Source: Sphingobacterium sp. (GTDB lineage Bacteria > Bacteroidota > Bacteroidia > Sphingobacteriales > Sphingobacteriaceae). Taken from it: a DNA stretch of 14,922 bases. The DNA lies in contig JASLCA010000203.1 in assembly GCA_030146225.1 (NCBI GenBank), forward strand, positions 1-14,922, in the 5' to 3' direction. Shown in pieces: positions 1-7,295 of the stretch. The translations under genes and the position numbers were made by a program. Under the pieces are notes generated by a model that saw only the letters and a program-made list of their open reading frames with translations, ran no database searches and was not told where the DNA came from. Position 1 is the first letter of the stretch. The number at the start of each line of letters is the position of its first letter.

Positions 1-302
1 GTAAGGTGGCTGATTTTGCCATGCCTAACGAATCCCATAATAGCCTCTCGGGCGAGGTCACGCGTACAGTTATCAAGAAAGCGGCTTGGCAAAACGTGCA
101 AGATGCGGGTGCAAAGTCTTTAAGTTATCAATTTTTTAGGGAGTCCAAATCCATTGCTGGGCGTACAGATACCTTGGATGTACGTGTTGTTACCACGGAT
201 CTGCAGACTATTAATGGGGTAGTTCATGCTTTAGACAGGCAGCATGAGTTTGGCTTAACTTCAGGTATTAACGTAATTAAAGTGAGAAATAATGCAAACT
301 AA
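1..302 (+). CDS. Fasciclin (FAS1)-like domain protein, C-terminal fragment
   Basis: The reading frame is already open at the window edge, so this is the 3' end of a longer gene; the in-frame GTG at 6 is probably not the start. About 99 residues are visible. The stretch DLQTINGVVHALDR, near residues 66-79 counting from that GTG, matches the conserved second FAS1 box (an NG-V-[IV]-H-[VA]-[IL]-D core preceded by a short strand), which closes fasciclin domains. FAS1 domains are extracellular adhesion or binding modules. In Sphingobacteriales they are often lipoproteins encoded downstream of SusC/SusD pairs. The stop overlaps the next start by 11 bp, so the two genes are probably translationally coupled. 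The signal peptide and first FAS1 box lie upstream and cannot be checked. The family call rests on one motif. Confidence 0.6.
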   Translation, partial: KVADFAMPNESHNSLSGEVTRTVIKKAAWQNVQDAGAKSLSYQFFRESKSIAGRTDTLDVRVVTTDLQTINGVVHALDRQHEFGLTSGINVIKVRNNAN

Positions 303-1218
303 GCATATAAAAACATTGGGATTAGGAGGCATGTGGATGCTGTTAATAACCGTAGTCTTTAGTGGCGGCTCTTGCTACAAAGGTAAAGAGGGTTATATTG
401 CGGATTCGATTATGTATACCCCGCGCGAAGTCGCTGTAATACCGGGTAAGAGTCAAATACTTTCCCCCGCAATTAATGGGAATGGCTCCTCAAAACCCTT
501 GACGATATCTATTGATCGCGTACATGGCGTAGCGGATGGTAAAGATTATACCGAGCAATTCTTGCAGGAGGTTCCGGTCTCCGAATGGGTGGCTGTCTAT
601 ACTAGGAATGAGCTCACTATTGAGGAGGTTCTGGCAAAACGCAAAGAGGTTAAACGTCCTTTATTGGAGATTGATCCGATCTCTGGACGTATGACCATTA
701 ATGAGGTTCGTGAAAATGGCGTATTGCCTGTAGGGCAGTTCTGGATTGATATTAAGGTGAAAAATATATCAGGAGAACTTATCTCTCGTCGCGCTGTCAA
801 GTTAACTACGCGCGCTTATACCACTTATAGTGTGACGGCACCCAAAGTTTCCGGTGATATTAGTGCAGCTGAAGTGAAGATGCAACGCAAAGGGGATGGC
901 AATAGCTTAGCGGTTAAGGTTGTTGATGTGGATGGTAGTTTAGTCCCATTGGATTCCCTTAAGGGGGTCGTGAATCAGACTATGACTTTCGATAGCTTTA
1001 AGAACTTTGGCAAGGCAGTAAAGGATGACGTAACGACTTATCAAGTCTTGTTTCCTTGGCCAGAATATGGTACGCAGCGCATCTACCTCAAACGGGAACA
1101 CACTGTGAAGGATGTAGAGACAGGTGAGGATAGAAAAGAAACCAAGTACGCATTTGACTTTAGTTTTAATATCTTGCCTTCCGGAACTTGGGATATGACC
1201 ATTAACCTAAAGAAATAA
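292..1218 (+). CDS. Surface lipoprotein, probable DUF5007 family
   Basis: This 308-residue protein starts inside the preceding stop region (11 bp overlap). The N-terminus has a basic KHIK segment, a hydrophobic core (about residues 9-24) and a loose lipobox, SGGSC, with Cys28 as the likely lipidated residue. The following KGKE is hydrophilic, but it is not a clean Bacteroidota surface-export signal. The mature part is rich in beta-strand patterns, with no membrane segment and no catalytic motif that I can see. Length, position after a fasciclin gene and overall look (a segment beginning IADSIMYTPREV, C-terminal LPSGTWDMTINLKK) fit the DUF5007 proteins of Sphingobacteriales. That family name is from memory and untested. 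The role is unknown; being surface lipid-anchored and co-transcribed with SusC/SusD accessory proteins suggests ligand binding or cell-surface assembly. A generic Sus accessory lipoprotein is the alternative. Confidence 0.65.
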   Translation: MQTKHIKTLGLGGMWMLLITVVFSGGSCYKGKEGYIADSIMYTPREVAVIPGKSQILSPAINGNGSSKPLTISIDRVHGVADGKDYTEQFLQEVPVSEWVAVYTRNELTIEEVLAKRKEVKRPLLEIDPISGRMTINEVRENGVLPVGQFWIDIKVKNISGELISRRAVKLTTRAYTTYSVTAPKVSGDISAAEVKMQRKGDGNSLAVKVVDVDGSLVPLDSLKGVVNQTMTFDSFKNFGKAVKDDVTTYQVLFPWPEYGTQRIYLKREHTVKDVETGEDRKETKYAFDFSFNILPSGTWDMTINLKK

Positions 1219-1237
1219 GCATTAATCTAATTAAGAA

Positions 1238-3577
1238 ATGAGATTTTTAATCTGCCTTTTAGTCGTTTTTTATTCATTTAAGGCTTCTGCCCAATTACAG
1301 CTATTACCTGCTGTAGAACAGCAGTTTGAGCAATCTTCCAAGCTGTATGGGGAGTGGGTGTATTGTCACCTCAACAAGAATGATTTCTTGGCAGATGAAG
1401 AATTGTTCTTTCAAGGCTATATTATTAAGGAGCGGGAAGCAATTCCCTCTCCTTTGGCTACCAACTTAATCGTGGAAATCCTTGATGGGCAGCAGAAAGT
1501 TGTTCGACAAGCTATCTATTATATCAAAAATGGAATTGCTCCAGGACAGGTATCACTAGCTAGCCTGCCTGTGGGCAATTATAGATTTAGAGCGTATACC
1601 AACTGGATGCGTAACTTTTCCTGTCAGCCAGCCTACGAATCTGATTTTCGAATAGTTGGTCCGACAAAGTCTATTGAACCCTTAATGCCCTCCTCGACTC
1701 CGATCCACATGCAGGTACATGTAGAGGGTAATACGGCAGTGGCCAACATAGAGCAAAAGTGGTACCTGGCGCTGCCGAATAGCGATAGGCTTGGATTAGC
1801 TATGCATATTAAAAATGAGCGTGGCGAACTGCTCATACAACAGGATGTGCAGGATGAAATTACGGCCTTTTACTTTACAGCTCCGGCAGCTGGGCGCTAT
1901 TCTTGCGAGCTGACCGATAAATCTGGAAAGTTGCTTGCGACTAAAGCCATATCGATTCAATCTACAGGGCTGGCTATTGCTGCCAATGTTTATGAGCCTG
2001 GACAGTTAATCGTTCAATTGCAACTGAAGCCAGATACCCTTGCTCCTGCGAGCTATTTTATGGCCATACATGGACAAGGTCAATTGTTTGCTATGCAAAA
2101 AGTGTTGTCTACCGGAGTGACAGCAAACTTACGCTTATCCACTAAAGAACTGAAAGCGGGAATTTATCATGTTTCTATATTTAATGAGGCTGGAATCCTA
2201 GCGGCAGAACGACCATTCTTTGTTAATAATTCTGGAAACACTGTAGAGCCTTGGGCCATGACTAAAATGCAGGATAAGCTGATCATTAGTCCAAGCAATA
2301 CAACGGATACGAGCTCGTCATGGACATATTCGTTAACGATATTGCCCAATAAGGAACTGTATAGACAATATGACTTTGATGCTTTTGAGGCTTATTATAA
2401 ATTGCTTAATCTTCCTTGGTCAACGGAGACGCAAATGGACAGAGCGGGCTTTCCCCAGCAACTTACACAGTTGGATGAACAACTTCAATGTTATTACAGC
2501 CGTCTATTCACTTGGGACAATATCCGTAAACAAAATTTGTCTACTTATCCCTACAGCTATGAGCAAGGCTTTCAGCTTAAAGGGCAACTAAAGGACTTTG
2601 ATGTAAAGAAAGATTTGGATAAGGGGACCGCGATTTTAAACTCCATGGATAATTCCTTTTCCTTAACAAGTCCTGTGAATGAAAAAGGGCAATTCTCCTT
2701 TGATAAGCTTTACCTATTGGACAGCTCTCGCGTGTACTTGAGTGCAGAGGTTACACGTGGGAAAAGCTGGAATCGCAAGATTAGCGTAGATTCTATTCAT
2801 TACGTTTATCCAGAGCAGGCGTTTAGAGCTGCTAACAATAGGCCGCTTAAGGATTGGTCGATTGTGCAGGAAAGGCAAACCCCTATTAAGAAACAGTACT
2901 TAGAAGAGGTGTCGGTGAAGATGAAGCAAAAAACCAATAGGAACCTTTACGGCGGTGTCAATGATGATGTCTTCCTTATCAACGAGCAAAGTTTTAAGAA
3001 GTATAATAGCATCTTGGATGTATTACGTTCTCGATTTATGATACAAATCAATGAATTGGCAAGAGGGACGCTAGAAATAAAATTTAGAGGAGGAATGTTA
3101 ACTATGGATCCATCGGGTGGATTACAGTCCAACAATCCTGCTCTTGTGATTGATGGAATGCTTACCAATGATATGAATGTGCTGCGTGATCTACAAATTA
3201 CGGACCTGGAAGAGATCGCAATAAATAAAGACGGAATCAACCTTTTAGGCCCTTCAGGTGCCAATGGTGCTATCTTCCTAAAGACGAGGACCAGAGCACT
3301 CAATCTGGAAGGAAGTCAATTTGAGACAGCCCAAAGTAAATTCAACAGCTTTTTGACTAAAGGTTATACTTTGCCCAAGCCATTTAAGGCAAATAGCAAT
3401 ATAATGGCCGCTTATGATCAGGCCACAACCTGCTTACATTGGCAAACAGGGGTCTTGGAAGGCAAAAACGCTACAATAGAGATTGATAGCAAGCGCTATC
3501 AAATGGGTTTTGTCATGATCTTACAAGGGATAGACAACAAAGGAAATATTATTAGTCAAAAATACATTGCTGACTAA
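1238..3577 (+). CDS. Secreted MG2-like protein with TonB-plug-like domain, no barrel
   Basis: This 779-residue protein begins 19 bp after the upstream stop. A Sec signal peptide is clear (MRFLICLLVVFYSFKASA, cleavage before Gln19); no lipobox is seen. Residues about 36-140 contain the pattern VYCHLNKNDFLADEELFFQGYI. This resembles the YVHLDKPYYLAGETIWFKAYL-type opening of macroglobulin-like MG2 domains in large Bacteroidota surface proteins. More beta-rich segments follow. Residues about 555-690 look like a TonB receptor plug: a TonB-box-like LEEVSV, then ALVIDGM (635-641), then DLEEIAINKDGINLLGPSGANGAIFLKTR. No transmembrane barrel follows; only about 90 residues remain, ending in a beta-type segment with FVMILQGIDNKGN. 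Proteins of this design are usually annotated as hypothetical or plug-domain proteins and their function is not established. I infer a periplasmic or outer-membrane accessory of the upstream uptake complex. Confidence 0.7.
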   Translation: MRFLICLLVVFYSFKASAQLQLLPAVEQQFEQSSKLYGEWVYCHLNKNDFLADEELFFQGYIIKEREAIPSPLATNLIVEILDGQQKVVRQAIYYIKNGIAPGQVSLASLPVGNYRFRAYTNWMRNFSCQPAYESDFRIVGPTKSIEPLMPSSTPIHMQVHVEGNTAVANIEQKWYLALPNSDRLGLAMHIKNERGELLIQQDVQDEITAFYFTAPAAGRYSCELTDKSGKLLATKAISIQSTGLAIAANVYEPGQLIVQLQLKPDTLAPASYFMAIHGQGQLFAMQKVLSTGVTANLRLSTKELKAGIYHVSIFNEAGILAAERPFFVNNSGNTVEPWAMTKMQDKLIISPSNTTDTSSSWTYSLTILPNKELYRQYDFDAFEAYYKLLNLPWSTETQMDRAGFPQQLTQLDEQLQCYYSRLFTWDNIRKQNLSTYPYSYEQGFQLKGQLKDFDVKKDLDKGTAILNSMDNSFSLTSPVNEKGQFSFDKLYLLDSSRVYLSAEVTRGKSWNRKISVDSIHYVYPEQAFRAANNRPLKDWSIVQERQTPIKKQYLEEVSVKMKQKTNRNLYGGVNDDVFLINEQSFKKYNSILDVLRSRFMIQINELARGTLEIKFRGGMLTMDPSGGLQSNNPALVIDGMLTNDMNVLRDLQITDLEEIAINKDGINLLGPSGANGAIFLKTRTRALNLEGSQFETAQSKFNSFLTKGYTLPKPFKANSNIMAAYDQATTCLHWQTGVLEGKNATIEIDSKRYQMGFVMILQGIDNKGNIISQKYIAD

Positions 3578-3629
3578 GGTTTTTCCAATGCTATAAATTG
3601 ATAGGTCCTTTGTATTCTTGTAATACTCC

Positions 3630-3863
3630 TTACTTATCCCGATTAAAGGCATAATATATAACATAAAACCAGCCGAATATTCCATGCAAAATCGCCCATC
3701 CTATAGACTTGTTGCGATCCCATGAAATAACAACTGCAATAACGGAGCCTAGACCAATTCCTGAGCTTGTTATGTTTTGTGTGGTTGTCTTGTTGATTAT
3801 TTCTTGTGCAAAGACCGCTATGGTTAAAGTCAAAAAAAACAGGATTAAGCTTGCTCTTTTCAT
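3630..3863 (-). CDS. Small exported/membrane protein with two hydrophobic helices
   Basis: I place the start at the ATG whose complement is at 3861-3863, giving 77 residues. An in-frame ATG at 3914 would add 17 polar residues ahead of the signal sequence and would start inside a hairpin, so it is unlikely. The protein opens with a signal-like segment (MKRASLILFFLTLTIAVFAQ). After a short Thr/Asn-rich stretch come two membrane segments, GIGLGSVIAVVISW and SIGWAILHGIFGWFYVIYYAF, separated by the charged turn DRNK, and a charged tail, NRDK. The two-helix layout with a GW-x-Y motif recalls small superinfection-immunity-like or TM2-like membrane proteins, but I cannot assign a family. It is convergent with the 779-residue gene (52 bp between stops) and alone on its strand. 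Function unknown. Confidence 0.6.
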   Translation of the reverse strand: MKRASLILFFLTLTIAVFAQEIINKTTTQNITSSGIGLGSVIAVVISWDRNKSIGWAILHGIFGWFYVIYYAFNRDK

Positions 3864-3883
3864 TTTTATTGATTTAGGTTTAT

Positions 3884-3914
3884 TAAAGATAGTTAAATCC
3901 AATTGCTTATGCAA
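3884..3914 (-). promoter_or_regulatory. Candidate promoter of the small minus-strand gene
   Basis: On the minus strand TATCTTTA (3884-3891) is one mismatch from the Bacteroidota -7 consensus TAnnTTTG. A TTG (3912-3914) lies 20 bp upstream, where the -33 element is expected. The start at 3863 follows about 20 bp after the -7 box. The match is imperfect and the region is A/T-rich, so chance agreement is quite possible. Confidence 0.3.
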
Positions 3915-3922
3915 TTGGATTT
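3895..3922 (+). terminator. 12-bp hairpin followed by T-rich run
   Basis: AAATCCAATTGC (3895-3906) and GCAATTGGATTT (3911-3922) are perfect inverted repeats around a 4-nt loop. The downstream sequence is TTCTTGTTTATTT. Read on the + strand this is a plausible, A/T-rich intrinsic terminator for transcripts leaving the operon that ends at 3577. No convincing terminator lies closer to that stop; the only nearer structure is a 5-bp stem at 3612-3626. The same hairpin also falls between the candidate -33 and -7 boxes of the minus-strand gene, so it could instead be a protein-binding palindrome. Confidence 0.5.
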
Positions 3923-3958
3923 TTCTTGTTTATTTAGCAACACAGGCTTAACAAGCAG

Positions 3959-3976
3959 GTAACACCCCCTAGTTAC
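3959..3976. promoter_or_regulatory. Inverted repeat overlapping the candidate promoter
   Basis: GTAAC (3959-3963) and GTTAC (3972-3976) form a perfect 5-bp inverted repeat around the 8-nt spacer ACCCCCTA. A G-T wobble and an A-T pair outside the arms could extend the dyad. The right arm enters the candidate -7 box at 3974-3981. The size and placement are what one expects of an operator for a dimeric regulator, but 5-bp arms also arise by chance. Confidence 0.3.
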
Positions 3977-3981
3977 TTTTG
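3974..3981 (+). promoter_or_regulatory. Candidate Bacteroidota -7 box for SusC/SusD pair 1
   Basis: TACTTTTG at this site fits the Bacteroidota housekeeping -7 consensus TAnnTTTG exactly. It lies 51 bp before the SusC start at 4033, implying a leader of roughly 45 nt. I see no good TTG -33 element at the usual distance, so it would need an activator or is weak. The box overlaps the right arm of an inverted repeat (GTAAC 3959-3963, GTTAC 3972-3976). Confidence 0.45.
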
Positions 3982-4032
3982 CTGCCATGAAAGCGAATGC
4001 GCAAGAATATCTAAACCTCCTTATTTTTTCTT

Positions 4033-7000
4033 ATGAATAATTATTTACCAATTTGCTTGTTGGCCGGAGCCCTTATGTCCGCGCCAGTTGCGGGGCATGC
4101 CTTTGTAAGCAAGGCCAGCGTGCTAGGCACAGATCTTATGCAGACTGCTATTAGCGGCAAGGTCGTGGATGGCAGAGGGAATCCCCTCTCTAACGTCACT
4201 ATTACCATTCAGGGTACCAATCGGGCCACCGCTACGGATGCCCAGGGACAGTTTAGCCTGCAGACTGATAAGCAGGATATAACCCTGCTGGCTTCCTATG
4301 TTGGCTTTACACCTAAAACCTATAAGGTGGGGAGTACCACAACAGGGATTGTAATTCAGCTGGACAACAAGAATGATTTGGATGAGGTCGTAGTAGTGGG
4401 CTATGGCACGCAAAAGAAAATCAACTTGACCGGAGCTGTCTCTCAGATTGGTGCAGAAGTATTGGAGAATAGACCTTCGGCTAGCCTAAGTAGGATGTTG
4501 CAAGGTACCTTGCCCAATCTTAACCTAAAGATGGTGGATGGTAGCCCTACGCGCGGAGCTACTTTCAATGTACGTGGTACGACCTCCATTGGAGCGGGGG
4601 GGAGTGCTTTAGTACTGATTGATGGAGTAGAAGGGGATCCAAATATGATTAACCCCAATGATGTCGAAACCGTAACTGTCTTGAAGGATGCTTCTTCAGC
4701 AGCAATCTATGGTTCGCGTGCAGCCTTTGGGGTGGTCTTGATTACCACCAAGTCCCCTAAGCAAGGAACAACCAAGATTGATTTTAGTTCAAATGTGTCC
4801 TTTAATAGCCGTGTGGTGGAGCCTAAGTTGGTAACCAATGGCTATGAATGGGCTAAGAACTTTAATGAGGCTTTTAATGCTTGGTATGACTATAAGTCTA
4901 CGCCTATATCCGTAAATAATATTTATCCATTCTCACTGGAATACTTGGAGGCTTTAAAGCAGTATTCGGAGAATCCTACGGGAGCGGATGCGGTCTACAA
5001 TCCAGCAACAAAGCGCTATGAGTACTTTGGAAATACCGATTGGTACAATATGGTGTACAAAGATAATATGCCGAGTACCGAGCAGGCTCTGAGTGTTTCT
5101 GGCGGAGGCGAAAAAGCTTCCTACTTCCTTTCCGGAAGGTATTACCATCAGGATGGCCTATTTAATTTTAATCCCGATAAGTTTAATAAATACAATGTGC
5201 GGGGTAAGGGAGATATCAAGGTGACAGATTGGTTGACTTTCCAGAATAATACCGAGATCAGCACCTACGACTATCACTTCCCAATGTTCGCCGATGGTGA
5301 TGGCAATATTTGGCGACAGTTTGAACATCAGGCTTATCCAATGGCTGTGGTTTACAATCCAGATGGAAGCTATACGCATACGGCCGCCTACACAGGGATA
5401 GCTTCCTATATGGAAGGCAATAATGCCTCCGACTTAAGCAATACCTATTTGCGGAATACCGCTTCGGTAATTATTAAGCCGGTTACGGGCTTAACCTTAA
5501 AAGGGGATCTTACCTTCTCCCGAACTTGGCAAGACGAACGCCGTACGAATAATTACATTAATTACAGCAATGCCCCAGGCGAGGTAAATCGCTTTGGACG
5601 TAGCTTATTACGGGAGTTGGGCGAGCGTACGAAATACCTTTCTGGTAATGTTACCGCCAATTATACCAAGAAATTTAATGAAAAACATGACTTTACGGGC
5701 TTGCTTGGTTATAATGTAGAGCAGCAGAGCTTTAAAAAGTTAAATGTACAGCGGGACGGAATTATCGTGCCTGAAAATCCTGACTTCAACTTAATGGATG
5801 GGCTCAACTATAATATCACTGGGGGTGGCAATGAATGGGCTTACTTGGGCTTGTTTTACCGCTTTAATTATGCCTATGACAATCGTTATCTTTTGGAGTT
5901 GAATGGGCGTTATGATGGCTCTTCCAAATTCCCATCGGAGCAGCGTTTTGGATTCTTTCCATCTATATCTGCTGGTTGGGTAATGTCCAATGAATCCTTC
6001 TTTGAAGCAGCTAAACCCCTTGTTAGTAACTTGAAGTTTAGAGCTTCTTATGGCTCTCTTGGGAATGGCAATGTGGCGCCTTATCGCTATATGGAACAGA
6101 TGTCTGTGGCAAAGACCTCTGTAATTTTAGGTGGCGTGCAACCCAGCTATACGGGCAGTCCTGCGGTAATCCCAGCAGGCCTAACTTGGGAGCGATCGAC
6201 TTCATTTAATGCTGCGGTGGAAGTGGGGCTTTTTGACAACGCCTTGAATATGTCCTTTGACTGGTACAACCGCAAAACTTATGACATGTTTACGGTAGGT
6301 GAGCCACTTCCTAATGTCTTTGGAGCAGCTGTGCCTTATGGCAACTTTGCGGATCTTTCAACCAAAGGTTGGGAGCTGACGGTAAACTATAACAATCAGT
6401 TTGAACTTGCTGGGAAGCCCTTCAACTGGGGGATTAATGGTTCATTATGGGATTCTAAGTCTCATATTACACGCTTTAATAACCCAAAAAACTTGTTGAA
6501 TAGCTACTATGTAGGGCAAGAGATTGGCGAGATCTGGGGATACCAGACGCTAGGCTTATTTAGCTCTCAAGAGGAGATTGACAAGCATGCGGATCAAAGT
6601 TTTATTAAAAACTCTAATAATAATATATGGCTTCCTGGCGACATTAAGTTTGCCGATCTACCAGATGCCAATGGCAAGACCGATGGGGTTATTAATCAGG
6701 GGGATAATACCCTGGATAACCCAGGAGATCGTCGCATTATTGGGAACAACGCGCCGCGTTATCAATTTGGCTTTACCCTCTCTGGAAGATGGAATGGCAT
6801 TGGCCTATCGGCATTCTTCCAAGGTATTGGCAAGCGGGATTACTACTTCAGTCCTGAGGCGGGTTTATTTTGGGGGCCCTACAACCGCCCTTACGGCTAT
6901 CAGCCTGAAAAGATGATGAATGATATGTGGACTGAAGAAAATCCAGATGGCTATTTCCCGCGCTATAGAGGGTATACAGCTCTGGGTACAGATCGTTCTT

Positions 7001-7293
7001 TGGGAGCGCCACAGACTCGTTACCTACAGGATGTGTCCTACCTGCGTCTGAAAACTTTGACCGTAGATTATTCCTTACCAAAGAGCTGGTTAGCTAAGAC
7101 TAAGCTGTCCAATGTACAGGTCTTTGCTACGGCGCAAAACCTCTTTACTTTCTCGGGCTTGTTTAAGCATACGGACAATTTTGACCCGGAAGTTATCGAG
7201 AAGCCTGTAGGAGACTTGACCAACGGCTCGGCAGAAGGCTACGCTTATCCGATGCTAAAGACCACCACCTTTGGGATTAATATTTCTTTCTAA
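4033..7293 (+). CDS. SusC/RagA-type TonB-dependent outer-membrane transporter (pair 1)
   Basis: This 1086-residue protein is an outer-membrane barrel that takes up a ligand captured by its SusD partner, powered by TonB. Domains in order: signal-like segment 1-24 (ending near GHAF), carboxypeptidase-regulatory-like domain about 40-112 (ISGKVVDGRGNPLSNVTI), TonB-box region DEVVVVGYG (117-125) followed by the family motif GTQKKINLTGA, plug about 130-240 with VLIDGVEGD and VTVLKDASSAAIYGSRA, then a 22-strand-type barrel ending in Phe (TFGINISF). The barrel contains the typical late motif NNAPRYQFGF and, before it, an Asp/Asn-rich loop (about 869-900). There is no STN domain, so FecI/FecR-type signalling through this protein is unlikely. 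Oddly, the signal peptide lacks Lys/Arg in its n-region; an in-frame stop at 4012-4014 leaves no upstream ATG. It is followed after 2 bp by its SusD. Substrate unknown. Confidence 0.95.
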   Translation: MNNYLPICLLAGALMSAPVAGHAFVSKASVLGTDLMQTAISGKVVDGRGNPLSNVTITIQGTNRATATDAQGQFSLQTDKQDITLLASYVGFTPKTYKVGSTTTGIVIQLDNKNDLDEVVVVGYGTQKKINLTGAVSQIGAEVLENRPSASLSRMLQGTLPNLNLKMVDGSPTRGATFNVRGTTSIGAGGSALVLIDGVEGDPNMINPNDVETVTVLKDASSAAIYGSRAAFGVVLITTKSPKQGTTKIDFSSNVSFNSRVVEPKLVTNGYEWAKNFNEAFNAWYDYKSTPISVNNIYPFSLEYLEALKQYSENPTGADAVYNPATKRYEYFGNTDWYNMVYKDNMPSTEQALSVSGGGEKASYFLSGRYYHQDGLFNFNPDKFNKYNVRGKGDIKVTDWLTFQNNTEISTYDYHFPMFADGDGNIWRQFEHQAYPMAVVYNPDGSYTHTAAYTGIASYMEGNNASDLSNTYLRNTASVIIKPVTGLTLKGDLTFSRTWQDERRTNNYINYSNAPGEVNRFGRSLLRELGERTKYLSGNVTANYTKKFNEKHDFTGLLGYNVEQQSFKKLNVQRDGIIVPENPDFNLMDGLNYNITGGGNEWAYLGLFYRFNYAYDNRYLLELNGRYDGSSKFPSEQRFGFFPSISAGWVMSNESFFEAAKPLVSNLKFRASYGSLGNGNVAPYRYMEQMSVAKTSVILGGVQPSYTGSPAVIPAGLTWERSTSFNAAVEVGLFDNALNMSFDWYNRKTYDMFTVGEPLPNVFGAAVPYGNFADLSTKGWELTVNYNNQFELAGKPFNWGINGSLWDSKSHITRFNNPKNLLNSYYVGQEIGEIWGYQTLGLFSSQEEIDKHADQSFIKNSNNNIWLPGDIKFADLPDANGKTDGVINQGDNTLDNPGDRRIIGNNAPRYQFGFTLSGRWNGIGLSAFFQGIGKRDYYFSPEAGLFWGPYNRPYGYQPEKMMNDMWTEENPDGYFPRYRGYTALGTDRSLGAPQTRYLQDVSYLRLKTLTVDYSLPKSWLAKTKLSNVQVFATAQNLFTFSGLFKHTDNFDPEVIEKPVGDLTNGSAEGYAYPMLKTTTFGINISF

Positions 7294-7295
7294 AC

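Noticed and set aside
2947..3303. Open frame of 118 codons on the minus strand
   Set aside because: It is antisense to the plug-like domain of the 779-residue protein, whose sense translation carries conserved motifs; no independent evidence supports the antisense frame.
3612..3626. Short hairpin GTATT/AATAC between convergent genes as a terminator
   Set aside because: The stem is only 5 bp and A/T-rich, with no T tract on either strand, so it is too weak to call.
3709..3951. Open frame of 80 codons on the + strand
   Set aside because: It is antisense to the small two-helix protein. The minus-strand frame has a proper signal segment and membrane helices, while this one has poor composition and spans the hairpin.
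6578..6916. Open frame of 112 codons on the + strand in a second frame
   Set aside because: It is embedded in the first SusC barrel, where the main frame retains conserved family motifs throughout; there is no sign of a frameshift or dual coding.
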